In this document: piece by piece, positions 20,501-33,500 of the stretch
Position numbering within the stretch: the first letter of the stretch is position 1
Layout of the letters: the number at the start of each line of letters is the position of its first letter
NCBI GenBank assembly: GCA_003116995.1
Contig: BDSL01000009.1
Location: 434,001 to 498,000 of the forward strand
From: Yamagishiella unicocca
Taxonomy: Eukaryota; Chlorophyta; Chlorophyceae; Chlamydomonadales; Volvocaceae
Reading direction: 5' to 3'
Length of the DNA stretch: 64,000 nucleotides
Made by a program: the position numbers and the translations under genes
The notes under the pieces: generated by a model
The model's input: the letters and a program-made list of their open reading frames with translations, nothing else
Database searches by the model: none
Told to the model about the DNA's origin: nothing

Positions 20501-23500
20501 TTGTTCTGCTGTCGCCAGTGCTGCTGCTGGCAGGGGACTGCTTCTCAACGTTGTGCTCTTCGGGGTTGCTGTTGCTGCTGCACTGGCCGGGCTGCGACCG
20601 GGTGACGTCGCTGCCCTCAGCTGGCTGCTGCTCCTGCAACTGCTGCTCCTGCAGCTGCTGCTCCTGTAACTGCTGCAGCTGCTGCTCCTGCAACTTCTGC
20701 AGCCGGCTGTGTGCGGCCCGCAGCAACTCGCCGCAGTGCGCCAGCTCCCGTGAAGGCAGGCCGCCCCTGGAGGCGTACAATGCCAGGTAGCGGTGCACCT
20801 GCACCGCATTGGCGCGGATTGCGGACAGGTAGCTGGTCCGTGGGTCGTGATGACCGGCTGAGGCTGCTGCTGCGCCTTTCGGCTGCTGCTGCTGCCGCTG
20901 CTGCGTGTTCGCCCCGTGCGCCACGTCCCACAGCCTGCGGTTCACCTTGCCCAGGTTGCCGTACGGTACGGGCAGCCCCAGCAGCAGCGCCAGCGTGGGG
21001 GTGAGGTCAATCTGCGGAATGGCCTCCGGGTCAGCAACCGTGGAGGCGGTGGTGGCGGCGGTGGAGGCCGCGGCGGTGTCGCGCTTGGCGTCCCTGCTCG
21101 CCCTCCAGCGGCCCACGTCGAAAGCCAGCAGCACGCTGTCCCGCTCCTCATCCGACCCACCGCCGTGATCGCCTAGGGACCCAATCATGGGGCAGAGGGC
21201 GCGCCGACGTGGCCCCGGGCGGCGAAACAGTGGTTGCTGCGGGAGATTGTGAGTCATAGGTGCTGCAGCAGTTTTTTCGATTCCTTCTGCAGTGGCTGTC
21301 TAGAATCCGCCACGCCGGCTCCCAACGCTCCTCAGCTCGCCCCCTTGCTGCCAGCTCGCCGGCGCCATGCGACCAAACGCCCCACGACAATGCCATGGCA
21401 CCTGGCCTTGCTCCTCCCCGCCCCTGACTCCTCCCCGCTGTACCTTGCGAGCCAGCCAATCATTGCTCTCGCACTCCCCAAAACGAACCATATAAGGTAC
21501 TACTACACCCCCGTCTAGCCGTCTTCCAGCCCCCCGACGTACCGCTCATCGTCTGCCCGTGGTCCCCCATCACCAGCAGGAGGGTGCGACCATAAGGCCC
21601 GGCACTGGCCGCAGCGCCGGCAAGCAGCTCAGCTACGGGCGGCAGGGGAAAGGGCACGCGAGCAGCGAGCCATTGCAGATGCCGTTACATTCTTACAAAG
21701 CTGTGTTAATTCTCCAGGGCAAGCTGCCCAGCCTCCCGTGCCCAAGAGAGCTCGGGGCAGCGGCATGCCGCACAGCGCCGAAGCAGGGCGCTAGGGGCCT
21801 GACACACAACGCCCGCGGGTGTGAGAAGCAGCTTTGCTCAATCCTTGGGCAGCTTAAGTGTAAGTTGAGCTCCTGACATACACTTGTGCTCCCGACATAC
21901 ACTTGTGCTCCCGACATACACTTGTGCTCCCGACATACACTTGTGCTCCCAACATACACTTGTGCTCCCGACATACACTTGTGCTCCTGACATACACTTA
22001 TGCTCCTGACATACACTTGTGCTCCTGACATACACTTGTGCTCCCGACGCACACTTGTGCTCCTGACATAAAGGACTCCCAGGTGTGGTAGGTGCGCAGC
22101 GTTGAAGAAGCCCGCTGTGTTACCAGCCGCGGCCCACCGATAGCTTGGCCGGCCGGACACCTGGCCGCGGCTCCAGCACCAAATGCAACCAACGACCCTC
22201 CCCACCCGTCACGCACCTACCTGCCACCGCAGCGACCTGTTCGTCCATCTGCGCCAGCTTGTCGTACATCTGGGGGCTCTCCCCGCCGTACGTGTGTCCC
22301 GCGTGGTCTACCCCCAGGTAGTGCGCTACCAGCACCTCCCAACCGGGGTCCCGGCGGGCGCCGGGAGACCCGCCAGGAGGCTTGCCGGGAGACCCGTCGG
22401 GAGACCCGTCGGGAGACCCGCCCGGAGACCCGTTGGGAGACCCGTCGGGAGCTTCCTCAGCCGCCGCTGTTAATGACATTCCGTCGCTGCCGGCTCCTGT
22501 ACCGCCGCCACGGTTACCTGCATCGGAGCCACCGTCTGCTCCGACGCCCATGCCGCTGGTTGCAGTTGTGGTTGCTGGCGGGGTGCTGAGGCTGGGGATC
22601 GAGTCGGCGCTGGCGTTGGCGGAACGCAGGTACGGCATCAAGTGCTGCGGGGGATGTGTTGGGCGTTGGACGTTTGGGCTGCAGCCGTGCGATGATGTCA
22701 TGTTCAGGGTAAAGCCGGGGGGTATCTCTAAGCGACGACCGCATCTACCGCGCTCTCCCCCCCACACACACGCCGTCACCTTCCTCTGCACCCATTCCCC
22801 ACCCACATAGTTTTTGCGGCCGTCCACCCAAGTCCAGTAGCATGCGCGCGCATGCAGGTGTCCGAAGGCCATGCACCAGCTACACTTCCCATGTCGAATA
22901 ATCGGTTATTTTCTGTAAACCCCCACACGCACACACACACGCGGCTCAGCTCAGCATTTATAAAACACACACACACACGCGCCGTCGTCACCCACCCGCC
23001 ACACGCCATCATCCACGGTGTGCAGGTCCCGCACATCGAAGGCGGGGTAGGGGTGGCAGCCCGCGTAGGCGTCCGCGGGAGCCAGCTGCGTCCACGTATC
23101 GTCCCCCATGACCACCTGCGGCCACCGGCGCCGGCGGGGTCGGAGGCGTTGCGTGGTCCCAACATTCTTGTCGCGGTATTGGGCGGCCTGCGCCGTGATC
23201 GGGGGCCACACCACGCTGACGTGGCGTTGCCGCACCACACCTTTTCCTAGAGCTCGTTCACCTACGTCTGGGAAGTACAGGTAGCTTTGCGCCGGGCATG
23301 AGGACAGGCACACGCTGACAGTAGGTCTGCAACTGGCCCTGCAGGCGCTGGCAGGGTTGGGCTGTCTGCCGCCACGAACACTCCATTTCCCCTCTGTGAA
23401 GCCCCCGCCCTGCGTGCGCACGTGGCTGCCCATCGCACCACACGCATCCCTCTGGCGTGCAGCTGGCCCAGCAGGTTGTCCTCGGTGATTGCCGCGGCGG

Positions 23501-24195
23501 AGAAGCTCTGGCCGATGTCAAGGAAGGTGGGCAAGCCCCCCTGCGGCGAGAGCAGCGGGTTGCTCGTTCATCCAGGGCGGTGGGGTGGTGGGTAGCGAGG
23601 GAACCCGTGGGTGTGGGGTGGTGGGTGGCGAGAAAACGCGGGTGTGTGGGTGCGTTGGGCTAGGGGGAAAGCCGGGTATGCAGGGCAAACAGACCATTAT
23701 GCAGACATGGTGGCGGGACTGCAATGATGATGGCAAGCTGCGCACCGTGAGGATGGCTTTCAGCCTGCTCATGGTAATGGTCGGAGTGTCGGCCACGAAC
23801 TTGAAAGCAGCACCGGCGTTGCCCTGCACGCAGCTGACATTTGTTTTATAATTGGCGGTAACTGAGGGCTTTCGGTTTCATCCACTCACCGCGTCTGCAA
23901 GCAAGCCGACAATCTTGGGCATGCGCCCTGTGCGGTTTCCCCCAAACACGAAATCGTAGCGGAGCGCATCCACAATAACGATAACAGCGCGATCGTAGGC
24001 CGGTTTTGACCAGCAGCCGCGGTCCAGGGCAGAGGTCGCTCCAATTGAACGAATGGACAGCTGTTCATTGTGACAATCACTAATGTCCGATAGCTCGAGG
24101 CGCGCAAGAAGGAAGCCGTGAAGAAAAACAGTGATGGCCACAGCATGCGACACGGCTAAAAGGAAGGCAAGAGAGCAAGCTGAAGGTCTCGTCAT
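17599..24195 (-). CDS. PIGO: GPI ethanolamine phosphate transferase 3 (PIG-O), 8 exons
   Basis: ER membrane enzyme that adds the terminal ethanolamine phosphate to mannose 3 of the GPI anchor, the link used for protein attachment. Exons: 24195-23890, 23823-23746, 23540-23442, 23115-22996, 22644-22221, 21632-21543, 21172-20254, 19795-17599, all in phase, for 1,410 residues (human about 1,090). Seen in order: an N-terminal membrane helix; AVIVIVDALRYDF (metal-binding Asp); DTPTITMSRLKAI with the nucleophilic Thr region; LPTFLDIGQSF; VVMGDDTW; AFDVRDLHTVDDG; AHYLGVDHAGHTYG; VMGDHGQTMSGDHGGGSDEE; then a long multi-helix C-terminal region. The extra length comes from Gly/Ser/Pro repeats in exon 5, a Gln/Leu/Glu repeat near 20630-20700, and Ala-rich loops. 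Start MTRPSACS directly precedes the first hydrophobic helix. Confidence 0.9.
20197..20270 (-). repeat. 50-bp tandem duplication spanning a splice donor
   Basis: The block GACCCACCTGGCCAGCAGCG plus CCCC (plus strand) occurs at 20197-20220 and again at 20247-20270. Each copy carries the same donor, AG|GTGGGT, on the minus strand. Only the upstream donor (GT at 20253-20252) keeps frame with the last PIG-O exon. Confidence 0.8.
21866..22072. repeat. 19-bp minisatellite, about 10-11 copies, in PIG-O intron 5
   Basis: The unit ACACTTGTGCTCCCGACAT has few point changes between copies. The array fills about a third of the intron before the exon encoding the metal-binding GDHGQT motif. 19 bp is not a multiple of 3, so three units make a 19-residue open repeat on the minus strand; this is not a gene. 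Confidence 0.95.
22361..22453 (-). repeat. Coding Gly-Ser-Pro tandem repeat in PIG-O exon 5
   Basis: Repeated GGGAGACCCGTC-like units of 12 bases encode about seven DGSP/GGSP/NGSP repeats just before the conserved DPGWEVLVAHYLG segment. They form an insertion in a lumenal loop not seen in animal PIG-O. Confidence 0.8.
22922..22980 (-). repeat. CA microsatellite with embedded 31-bp intron motif C
   Basis: Two (CA)n runs flank CGCGGCTCAGCTCAGCATTT followed by ATAAAACACAC (22940-22970), which differs at two positions from the copy in the Harbinger transposase intron. Like that copy it lies just inside the intron donor, in sense orientation to the host gene. Confidence 0.8.
23591..23650 (+). repeat. 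Intron motif B-like sequence in PIG-O
   Basis: Two loose units, GCGAGGGAACCCGTGGGTGT and GCGAGAAAACGCGGGTGTG, resemble the longer intron motif B of nucleoredoxin. The match is weaker than that between 3261 and 11463. Confidence 0.4.
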
Positions 24196-24539
24196 TACAT
24201 GGCTGGTTGTCGTTGGCCGGTCACATACATGTAGCTGGTCAAGAGACTGAAAATTTGCAGTATTTAGATAGAATGACCACATTCCGACAGTAACATGCAC
24301 CCGTATGCCTCCCTTGCGTTGGCTCCGGAGCTCAACGGTCGCGACTCAAGTTCCGGATTATTGGAGCCTCGACCGACCTCTCCCCCCGCGTGCATGCACG
24401 CCAGCAGCGCAGCGCCAAACAGCCGCTCTCCCCGCACCTCGCAACATATAAAGCACCCGTTCAGTGTGCCTCTTGCCAATGGATGCCACCTCGCAACCAA
24501 TGGACGACTCCTGCCACAATCCCCAAAGCTGCAGCTACC
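24196..24539. other. Intergenic: 5' flank of PIG-O, 3' flank of U2AF65
   Basis: Both genes lie on the minus strand, so 344 bases must hold the 3' UTR of U2AF65 and the PIG-O promoter. No other gene is seen. Confidence 0.5.
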
Positions 24540-27500
24540 CTACGCCAGGTCCTTGGCGTCAAAGCGCGCGCGCTCGTAGAACGTAGCCTCCGCCAGGTTG
24601 TCACCAAACTTGCGGCCGTTCAGCGCCACCTGCGCGCGCTCCGCGCCGCGCGGGTCTTCGTAGCATAGGAACACGTATCCCACACCGGTGGGGTCGGGTC
24701 CTCCATCTGGCGCGGGGCGCGGGATCTCCACGCCCACCAGCTTGCCGTACTTGGCCACCTCCTGCGTCACGTCTTCCACCAAATCCGCGAACTCGCCGTC
24801 ATCCACCAGGTCCTCCCTGGAGACCATGTTGGACAACCGCACCACAGTGGGACCCGAAGGCTGAGCGGCAGCGGCCGCAGCAGCCGCAGCGGCACCAGCG
24901 GAAGCCGAGGCCTGGGCGGCGGCGCTCGCGGCGGCCGAGTTGGCGGCGTTGAGCGCAGCGACGGCGTGGGCGGCGGCGGCAGCGGCTCCAACGGGCGCTG
25001 ACGCAACCAGCGACGCCTGCTGCTGCTGGATGAGCGTCTGGAGGGTGAGGCAGGCCTCGCCGGACGTGTTGGCGCGTCGTACCGTCAGCGCCTTGCCCGC
25101 GATTATGAGCGCCGAGAGCCCCTGCGGACGGCAGTGGGTGGGGCATCGATATACAGGGATGCTGTCAGAGCTCATTGAGATACACTTGCAACTCCAAGCA
25201 CGATGCCGCAATGTTACTCGCCACCTTTTTCCCACTTGCTGACGAACCGATCCGCACCCGACCAGGATCCAAACCCTGCGAACTCGCTGACGCCAACCAA
25301 GACACCCGACGGCATGCTGAGCGCGGTTCCACTCCCTGCAAGCGGTACGGTGGGCGCTGGCTGGCAGAAGAGGAGACCGCCGTGCTGACACCTCCCCCAT
25401 GTCGTGTATCCGGGTCCTTATGCCAACCCCCCCGCCGCCCCCCGCCCCACCACGGGCTTTCCTCAACCGCCCCACCACGACACTGCGCCGCACCTGGATG
25501 GCCGTGTCGGTGATGGCGGGGTCGGCGTACTCGCAGAAGCCGTAGCCCTTGGAGGCGCCCGTGTCTCGGTCGGTCACCAGGTTGAAGGCGCGAAGCGGCC
25601 CGAAGGCCTGCAGGATCTGGCGGACCTGCGGGGGGAGGGACACGGTAGGCCGCCGGCGTGTGGTGGTTGAGTGGCGTGCAGAACGCGTTGGCGGCGTGTC
25701 CCAGCAGCTTCAAGGAGGGCAGGAACTAGGCAACTGCAAACCTGATCAACCCAGCCCTTTCCCCCACTACCACCACCAACGCGCTGCTTCCACGCAACCG
25801 TTCACCAGACACTAGAAAGGCCCGCCGGGGAAACCGAATGCGTCATCGCATACGAGTGGTACCTGCTCCCAGCGCCCGTCCTGGCTGCCCCTTACCGCCT
25901 TCCCCTGCTCTCCTCCGCCTCTCACCTGCTCCTCTGACAAGTACCCGGGCAGGCCCCCCACGAAGACCTTGTTGGGCCCGTCCTCCACTAGCGTGTTGAC
26001 CACCCCCAGCAGCGCCAGGTTGATCCGCGCGGAGGGGTCCGTGGGGCCCAGCAGCTTGGCGGCCGCGGGGTTGTAGTCGTGAGGCCGCCGCACCTTGAGC
26101 GTCTCGCCCTGGCACTGGATACCGTCGAAGGCCATGGCGTTGGACGTCTCCTCCACCGACCTGGAGCCAAACGAAGAGGTGTGAACTTGTTAGTGAGGAG
26201 GGACTCGGACGAAGCGTCACAACGGCAGCTCGAGGTATCGTACGGGCATGGTAATGAGCTTGGCCCGCGAGGTTCCATCGACGCTTCCCAGCATGACTGA
26301 TGTATTGTCTAGAACTTTATACGCGAGTTACCTTCCCACGTGTGCCTTGCATCGGCACACGTGGGAATGCGCGCGCATCGAATGCGTGCGTTTCGGGTTG
26401 TGAGTGTAATGCATGGACGGAGGCGCTAGATCTTGCATACAGCACGCGACGATGCCGCCTTTGGCTTTTACGCCCCTGCCCGCATCCGCCCGCCCCTCCC
26501 GCCCTCATGCCCGCACCTGAACTCCAAGAACGCAAAGCGCTTCTCGTTGTTCATGTAGCACGACATGATGGGCGCGCCGGGCTGCGTGGTGGCGCCCGAG
26601 GCCATCATCACGCTGTTGAAGAACTGCGTCAGCGACACCTCCGACATGCCGCCAGGCAGCCCGCCCACGTACACCCGCCGCGCGTGGCGGGAGATCTGCT
26701 GCTGGTTGGGCGCCGACGGCAGCGACGCCAGCGGCAGCACCAGGCCAGCCCCCAGCTGCGACGCCGCGCGCGCCACCTCCGCCGCGCGCGCCAGCTCCGC
26801 CGAGATTTCCTCCTTGGTGCGGCTGTCGCTGCCGCCGGGACCGTCGCGCCGAGGCGAGCGGGACCGAGAGCCGGCGCGGTAGGACCGCGGTGAGCGGGAC
26901 CGTGAGGAGCCACGGTAGGAGGCGCCGCCGCCGCCGCCACGGCCGCGGCCGCGAGGCGGCGGCGAGCGAGAGCCGCGGGATGGGGACCGGGAGCGTGGGG
27001 AGCGGGAGCGGGAGCGCCAGTCGATGCGGGGGCGGGGGGGCCCGCCGCCCATGCCGCCGCCGCCGCGGGGCCGGCCACGAGGCGGCGGTGAGCGGCCTGG
27101 AGAGCGGGACCTGGAGCTGGGCCTCCGCCGCTGCGGCGACATGGAGCGACCCCCCGGGCTGAAGCGGCGAGGGGGCCGGCCGCCGGGGCTGTCGACCCCG
27201 CGGCCGCCCATGCGCCTTCCGTCGGGTCCGTCGTCGCCGTCGGCGCGGTCGTCGTACCAGCCAGCGCCGCCGCCGCCACCGCCGCGGCCCATGGGCCGCC
27301 GATCGGGCCCTCCCTGTGCAGTTAGATGGGGGCGCGGGTGGGAGGTTAGCGAAGGAAGTGCGGTCAGGGCGTGGGTTCACGGGTTTTTCAAGCCAAGCAA
27401 GCACAGTCCCTTGTGTGCCTCGTTGTTGCCCCACTACACAGCCAACAAAGACGCGATCGCACCCCTGACGCCTGCCATGTCCGCAGGGCTGCGGCGCAAA

Positions 27501-30500
27501 AAGAATCATGTGTAGACATGATCATGTGTAGACATGGTCAGGTTGGAGACGCGGCCTACATGGAGGCCGGGGGGCGTCATCTAGGCGACGAGCCCTCGAG
27601 GCGACAGACGGGACCGAGCACATCGCCATGGCGGCAACCCTCCTGCCCCTCCAATGGCCCGAACGCCACCGAAAACCCCACGCCGCTGGGGATTCCGCAC
27701 CTGCTGCCCTTCGTTGTCGCCGTAACGCTGCCGCTTCACGGGCCGGTCAAAGTCGTCGTACAAGTCAGGGCCACCGCCACCTGCCGGCCCACCAAACCGC
27801 CCGCCGCGGCCGCGGCCGCGAAACGGCCCCGGGGGAAAGTCACCACGGCCGCGGCCGCGGAAGCCGTACTCGCCACGTCCACCACCTCCGTCACCATGAT
27901 CACCATCATAGTAATCACCGCGGCCGCCGCCTCCAAAGGCCCCACGGCCACGGAAGCCGCCGCCGCCGCGCCCACGCCCTCCTGCGTAGCCATCGTCAAA
28001 CGCAGGTCCGGGGGCGCCGCCGTCATCGTAGTAGACCCGCTTGCCGCCGCCGTCGCCGCCGTAGCGCCCGCGTCCGTCATCCTCCATGTCGCTGCCGGGT
28101 CTGTCAAAGTCGCCCCGCGGCCCCCCTGGAGCGCCCCGGTCCGGGAGGTCGCCACCGAAGCGTTCCTCGGGGCCGTCGTAGTACGGCGACTGGTCCGGAC
28201 CGCCGTATCTCCGCCCGCCAGGGCCTTCAGGGCCGCCGGCAGGCGTGCCCTTCTCGTACTCCTCTTCTTCGGCACCCCCACTCCGACCCTTTTCCCGTTT
28301 CTTCTTCTCCTTCTTTTCCTTCTTCTCCTTGTCCTTCTCCTGCGAGTAGTAATCGGAAAGAGGGCACATTTCAAGTACGCACGGCCCCAGATTCAGTGGG
28401 CAGCGGAGCAACGCCGCCGTCGGGCCGCATGCCTTGGCGGCTCGAGGACCGACCCAATGCACATCCCCGGCAGGGCACCTCATCGCGCAAGGCAACCTGA
28501 ATTGCACTGACCCTCATGCAACCCCAAGCAACGCGGTCCTCGGCAGCGTACCCAATGGTGGATACACCATGGCGCGCCACGCTACGCCACACTCAAGCAT
28601 CAGACCACCGAGCCGCACCTTTTTGTGCTTCTTCTTGTGCTTCTTCTTGTGCGTCTTGGAGCCAGGGCCAGCGCCATCGCCCTCACCCTCCGATCCCTCG
28701 CCGCCATCCACACCTCCTGGGCCCTCGCCGTCCTGCCCCTGGTCCGCTGCGCCGCCCAAGCCGCTGCTCCGACCCGCTGCGTCAGCCGCCGCGTCGGCCT
28801 CCATGCCCCCCCGCGCCGACCGGCCCAGCAGCCGGTCGTAGTCTTGTGGGTCTTCCTCCTGCTTCTTCATTGGACCTGCCCCCAACCGCAGGTTCTTCTC
28901 AGCCCAGCTGGTGCCCGCTGCGGCCGAGATTGGAAACAGCGGCGCCGGGCCCCCTGCGCTGGCGTGGCCCCGCTCCGTCGCCGCCGCTGTGTCCCGCTCG
29001 GCGACATGCTTGCCGTCCGCAGCATGCTTGGCCTGCGGCTGCTGCTGCAAAGCTGCAGTGGATCCGGGCAGGATAGCTGTCGCGTCTATGCGGTCGAGGC
29101 GGTCCAACTCCTCGAACTCGTTCATGAAGTCGTAGGCGCTCTTCTCCGCCGCCGCCTTGACCGCCGCTGCCTTCTGCGCCGCCTCAGCGCGCCGCCGCTC
29201 CTCCGCCGCGCTCTCATCCTCCGCCGCCAGCGCCGCCGCCGCCGCCGAGGGGCGTCCGTCCAGGCCCGCCGCACCGCCGGAAGCCATCGCGCCGGGAGGA
29301 GGAGCCGCGCCGCCGCGGCGCTCCCAACCCGGCTCCCGATCCAGCGGTCGTTCACGGCCGCGGTCCACCAGTCTGTCCGACGGCGGTGGCCCTCCTCGCG
29401 GCCCTCCGTCCCGCGAGCCAGCCCGCGCCCTTGCCCCAGGCGGAAGCGATCCGTCCAGCTCGGGAGGCACCTCCGGGCGCCACCGTTCCTCGGGAGGCGC
29501 TCCGCGGTCGCTGTACCAGCCTCCGCGCTCGCCGCCACCGCCGCGGCCGCCCGGTCCGCCGCCACGGCCGTACTCGCGGAAGGCGCCGCCGCGCGGCTCC
29601 CCGTTGCCGCGGCTGTCGTCGTAGCCGCCGCCACGGCGGTTCGCGCCGTGCGGCTCCTCTTCGTCGAACCGATCGTCGTACCGCCTGGATGTGCCGCGGG
29701 AGAATGCCGACAGCCGCGAGACAGCGGTGCGTGTCGTTGAGGTTGGATAGCTCGCTTTGCCGAACATAACAGTGGCTGCGTAAGCGGGCTGGACGGTTAC
29801 AGGCGGCGTCGCAAAAGCAAGTTGTACGGAGCACCTCTGACGTCTAAGCCGAGCTGTTTGCAGACGCAGTGGGAATCGACACAGTGCCTGCAGGGACTGA
29901 CTGGCTGCACCTCTGGCATAATTGGTCCACACGACCGCTTGGCTCTAACCAGCTCACGAACCGAAGCCCAACGCCTGCTGCTGCGGCCCAAAGCACGCAC
30001 GCCCACGCAACCCACCTGTCGTAGCTTCCGTCCTCGTAGTCTCGGCCCTCGCGACCAGGCCGCGGTCCTCGGCCTCGGTGGAAGCCCTCGCGACCTGGCG
30101 CCGGACCCCGGCCGCGGCCCCGGTGGCCAAACTCACCGCGGCCACCGCCACCCTCGTAGTACTCCACGTTGCTGCCATCCTCATGGGGCCTGCTGGGGCC
30201 GCCTCTGCCGCCCGGACCGTAGTAGCCGTTGCCGCGGCCACGACCGGGTCCCGACGGCCCCTCGTCGTAGCTGTCGGACTGATCCCGCTCGTACGCTGGA
30301 CGCTCGCCGCCCCTTCCTCCTCCACCCCTGCCCTGCCACGGCCCGCCGCGGCCGCGCCCACGGAATCCCCCACCGCCGCCGCCGCCACCACCGCCAGCAC
30401 CAAACTCGAAGTCTCCGCTGTCCTCGCTGCGGCGCCGGAACCGCTCCTCGCGCGACCTGGTGCGGCGGGTTGGGGGCAGGTGACGATGGGTGACCCGCCG

Positions 30501-33500
30501 CGCATGAGGACACCAGGTCGTTGCGGCGAGGTAGCTGGGGCGCAGCCATCCCCACAAGTGGCTGCAGCAACACGCTGCGCACGCCGTGCAAGTCACGGGC
30601 TTCGCACCAATGGCCACGTACGCTCTCGGGGTCAGGGTGAATGCTGGTGGCTCACGACAAGGACAGGATGTGTGAGGCGGGACCGTGAAGCCAACGGGTG
30701 CTGAGCGCACCGTCACAAATGGTCAATGGGAGCATCGCCACTGCATGACATGATTGGTGAGGTGGCTTCTGGGCCAGCTTGATAGACATGCATGCCAATG
30801 CGAAGCGCCAGCTGTTCGGCACCGCCCTATCGACGAACACCGGCGGAGGTCCCTAACGCACGCGCGCCTCACCTAAAGCCCTCATCGCCCGGTCCGTGCC
30901 GCGGACTACCACTGGCAGACGGCGACGGGCTGCGATTAGGTTGCCGCCCTGTGGGCGGCCCCGCTTGCTGCTGAGGCGGAGGGCCGTCCCGCCGCTGCGG
31001 CGGAGGGCTGCGGCGGGCAGGTCCCGGCCCTGGGCTGCGGCTGCCGCTGCGCCCGCGACTCCGGCTGCGACTCGGCGAGCGGCTCATGCTTCGCCTGAGG
31101 GTCGCGCCCACCGCACAACGGAGCACATTGTCAGCGCAGCGAACCAATTCACGGTGCGGCTTAACGCCGCGTATGCCTCAACTACTGCGTTTGCCACATT
31201 TGTGATCACTGATATCCCCGGAATCATTACGACTCCCGAATCTGAGCCTGGCCAGACCAAGCGTAACAAGCCGTACGCACGGCAAAGGACCTGCAGAAAC
31301 CCTACCCGGCGGCCACAGGGATTTCGGAGCAAACCGGGTCCTGCAACCCAGTGTGGCGTGGCCAGCCAGCGTAGCGCTGATGCACATGTAAATGCCAATC
31401 CAACACGACCGCGCAACGCACAGGCCGATCACGTGACACAGCTGTCCGTACCCCCAGCTGGTCTGCCCACGCGTACGTACCCTCGGCCTTGCCAGCCGCC
31501 GCGTCCCCGGCCGCGTCCCTCGAATCCTCCGCGGCCCCGCCAGCCGCCGCGCCCGCGGAACTCGCCACGGCCTCTGCCGCGGTAGCCGTAGCCGTCTGGG
31601 GAGGGATGAGCGCCGGCGTTGGAACCTCACACACCGATCTAAGCCGACACAAGAGACCCTGCTGTAGTAAGGCTCTCGCGCATACTATGCCGAACGGTGG
31701 TGCGCAATATACCCACCTCAGTTCCTCCGGATCTGTTGGTGCCAGCGACACTTGCAGCAGCCCTCATTTTTCTGTGTCCTATCGATGCGATGCGCGCCGT
31801 GCCGCAGCCAAAGATAGCACCGGCATCACATGTGTGTCATAGCATTGATGTGCCTGCTACTTTGCGCTCCCTGTTCGCGCGCTAATCAACTTGCTCCGTC
31901 ATGTCCACCAAAACCGAAACGACCTACCATTACGGCGAGGGCTCCTGCTATAGGTCCTGCTGCGGCCCCGATACCCGGGGCTCCTGCTGTTGCTGTTGCT
32001 CCGACCACGTCCCCGGCTGTGGCTCCGGCTGTAGCTCCGACCGCGGCTCCTGCTACGCCCACGCGGGCTGTAGCTGCGGCCGCGCGGTGCCGGCGACCGG
32101 CTGCGGGGCCGCCCGTACTTGAGCTCCGCGGGCGTGGGCCCATCAAAGGTTGGCGCGACGCCGAGCGGCGCCGACATGGCAAGGTTCAGACCCGTCAGGC
32201 CGCCAATGGCCATCTTTTTGCCGGGAGCTGCTGCGCCACCCTCGCCCTTGGAGTGGGGAGGGTCCTCCGTGAAGGCCGCCAGAACGCCCGACGACCCGGC
32301 AGCGCCACCATCGCCGACCAGACGAGCGGCAACGGCTCCGGCGGCAGCGCTGGACGCCCCACCGGCAGCCCCAGCAGCCGCGGCGCCCGGGTTCATGGCG
32401 AGCCGTGCGCCCCGCAGCGTGTGCAGTGTGGGCGCAGCCGTCTTCTTTGTCTGGGCGGACGTGGACGTTGGGTGTTTCGAACATTGACATTGACGTTAGG
32501 CGTGAATGCATACATAGCAGGAGAGGGTGTAACACTGTGCCATTGCCGACTGGTCACACTGTTGCCAAGACAGCGCCGCTTCGAAGATTTTCCTCGTATC
32601 ACGGCGGAGCGGGGGCTTTCGGGGGCTTTCGTACTACTGACGACCGACTCCTCATCACTGTGGCCCTGTGTTACCAATGCTTGGTCCCCGCCACGATGCT
32701 GGCAACATCCATGCGCAAAGGCAAGCCCTGCGACCGGCATGCCAAACCCACATCCAGTGTGCACCTCACAGACTGCTGCCAACCCACCTTCCGATCCGCC
32801 TCATCTTTTTTCTTCTCCATGAGCTCAAGCATCTTCCGCTGGAAGTCAGTCAGCTCCTCCTCGTGGGAGACTGAGGCCGTCGCCGGGCCCAGAGGGGGCG
32901 GCGGCTTTGGCTCCGATGGGGGCGGCAGAGCCATCGCGTCACCATCATTGTCCGCTGCCTCCGCGGCAACGACAGGAGCCGCACTCGAACCCCGAGGGGC
33001 TGCTGCTGCTGCCGACCCAGATGTTTTTGTGCGCAGCACGTCCCCAGACTTGCCGTCAGCGCCTTTGGTAGGCTCGCTTTTAATACCCGCTGTCGTTGAA
33101 GTTGCAGTAGCTGAGGCCAAATTTACGACCTGCGGGTGGCAAGTTGACCAATCACGCACGCTCAGGTTCGCACGAAGCTGAAAACATATGCCCCACGCCC
33201 ATAGCACCACCCCAGCCCCTACCCCAACCAAAAGCACGCATGGTGATGAATATACAGGAAGCGATGTGCAAAAACTGGCTCACGGATGGCACATGCAGTG
33301 GACTGCATTTTCCTGCAACGACCAGAGCGACACAGTCAGTGGCGGGAGAGCAGCTGGGGCGTCGCCCCAAAAGCAATGGCCGCTATCCAGCTTGCTGCAC
33401 CTCCAACGAATACGACCACCCGCTAACCTGCACTGTTACCCCAGCTGCGTCCGCCCCTTTCGTGGCAGCCGTTACGTCCGTCACAGCTGCTGCTGCAGCT

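Noticed and set aside
21866..22072. CRISPR array
   Set aside because: The units are contiguous 19-mers with no spacers, in a eukaryotic intron.
21693..22205. Long minus-strand open frame with repeated SGAQVYVGSTSVC peptides
   Set aside because: It is the translation of the 19-bp minisatellite inside a PIG-O intron; the frame is open only because the unit lacks stops in that register.
26890..28510. Arg- and Pro-rich plus-strand frames of 160-380 codons
   Set aside because: Antisense of RS/RGG-coding exons of U2AF65; low complexity makes every frame open.
28400..28620. Gene boundary within the U2AF65 locus
   Set aside because: The donor at 28619 and acceptor before 28339 join Lys-rich segments in phase 0, and all 13 exons keep one frame, so a single gene is simpler, though a split cannot be excluded without cDNA.
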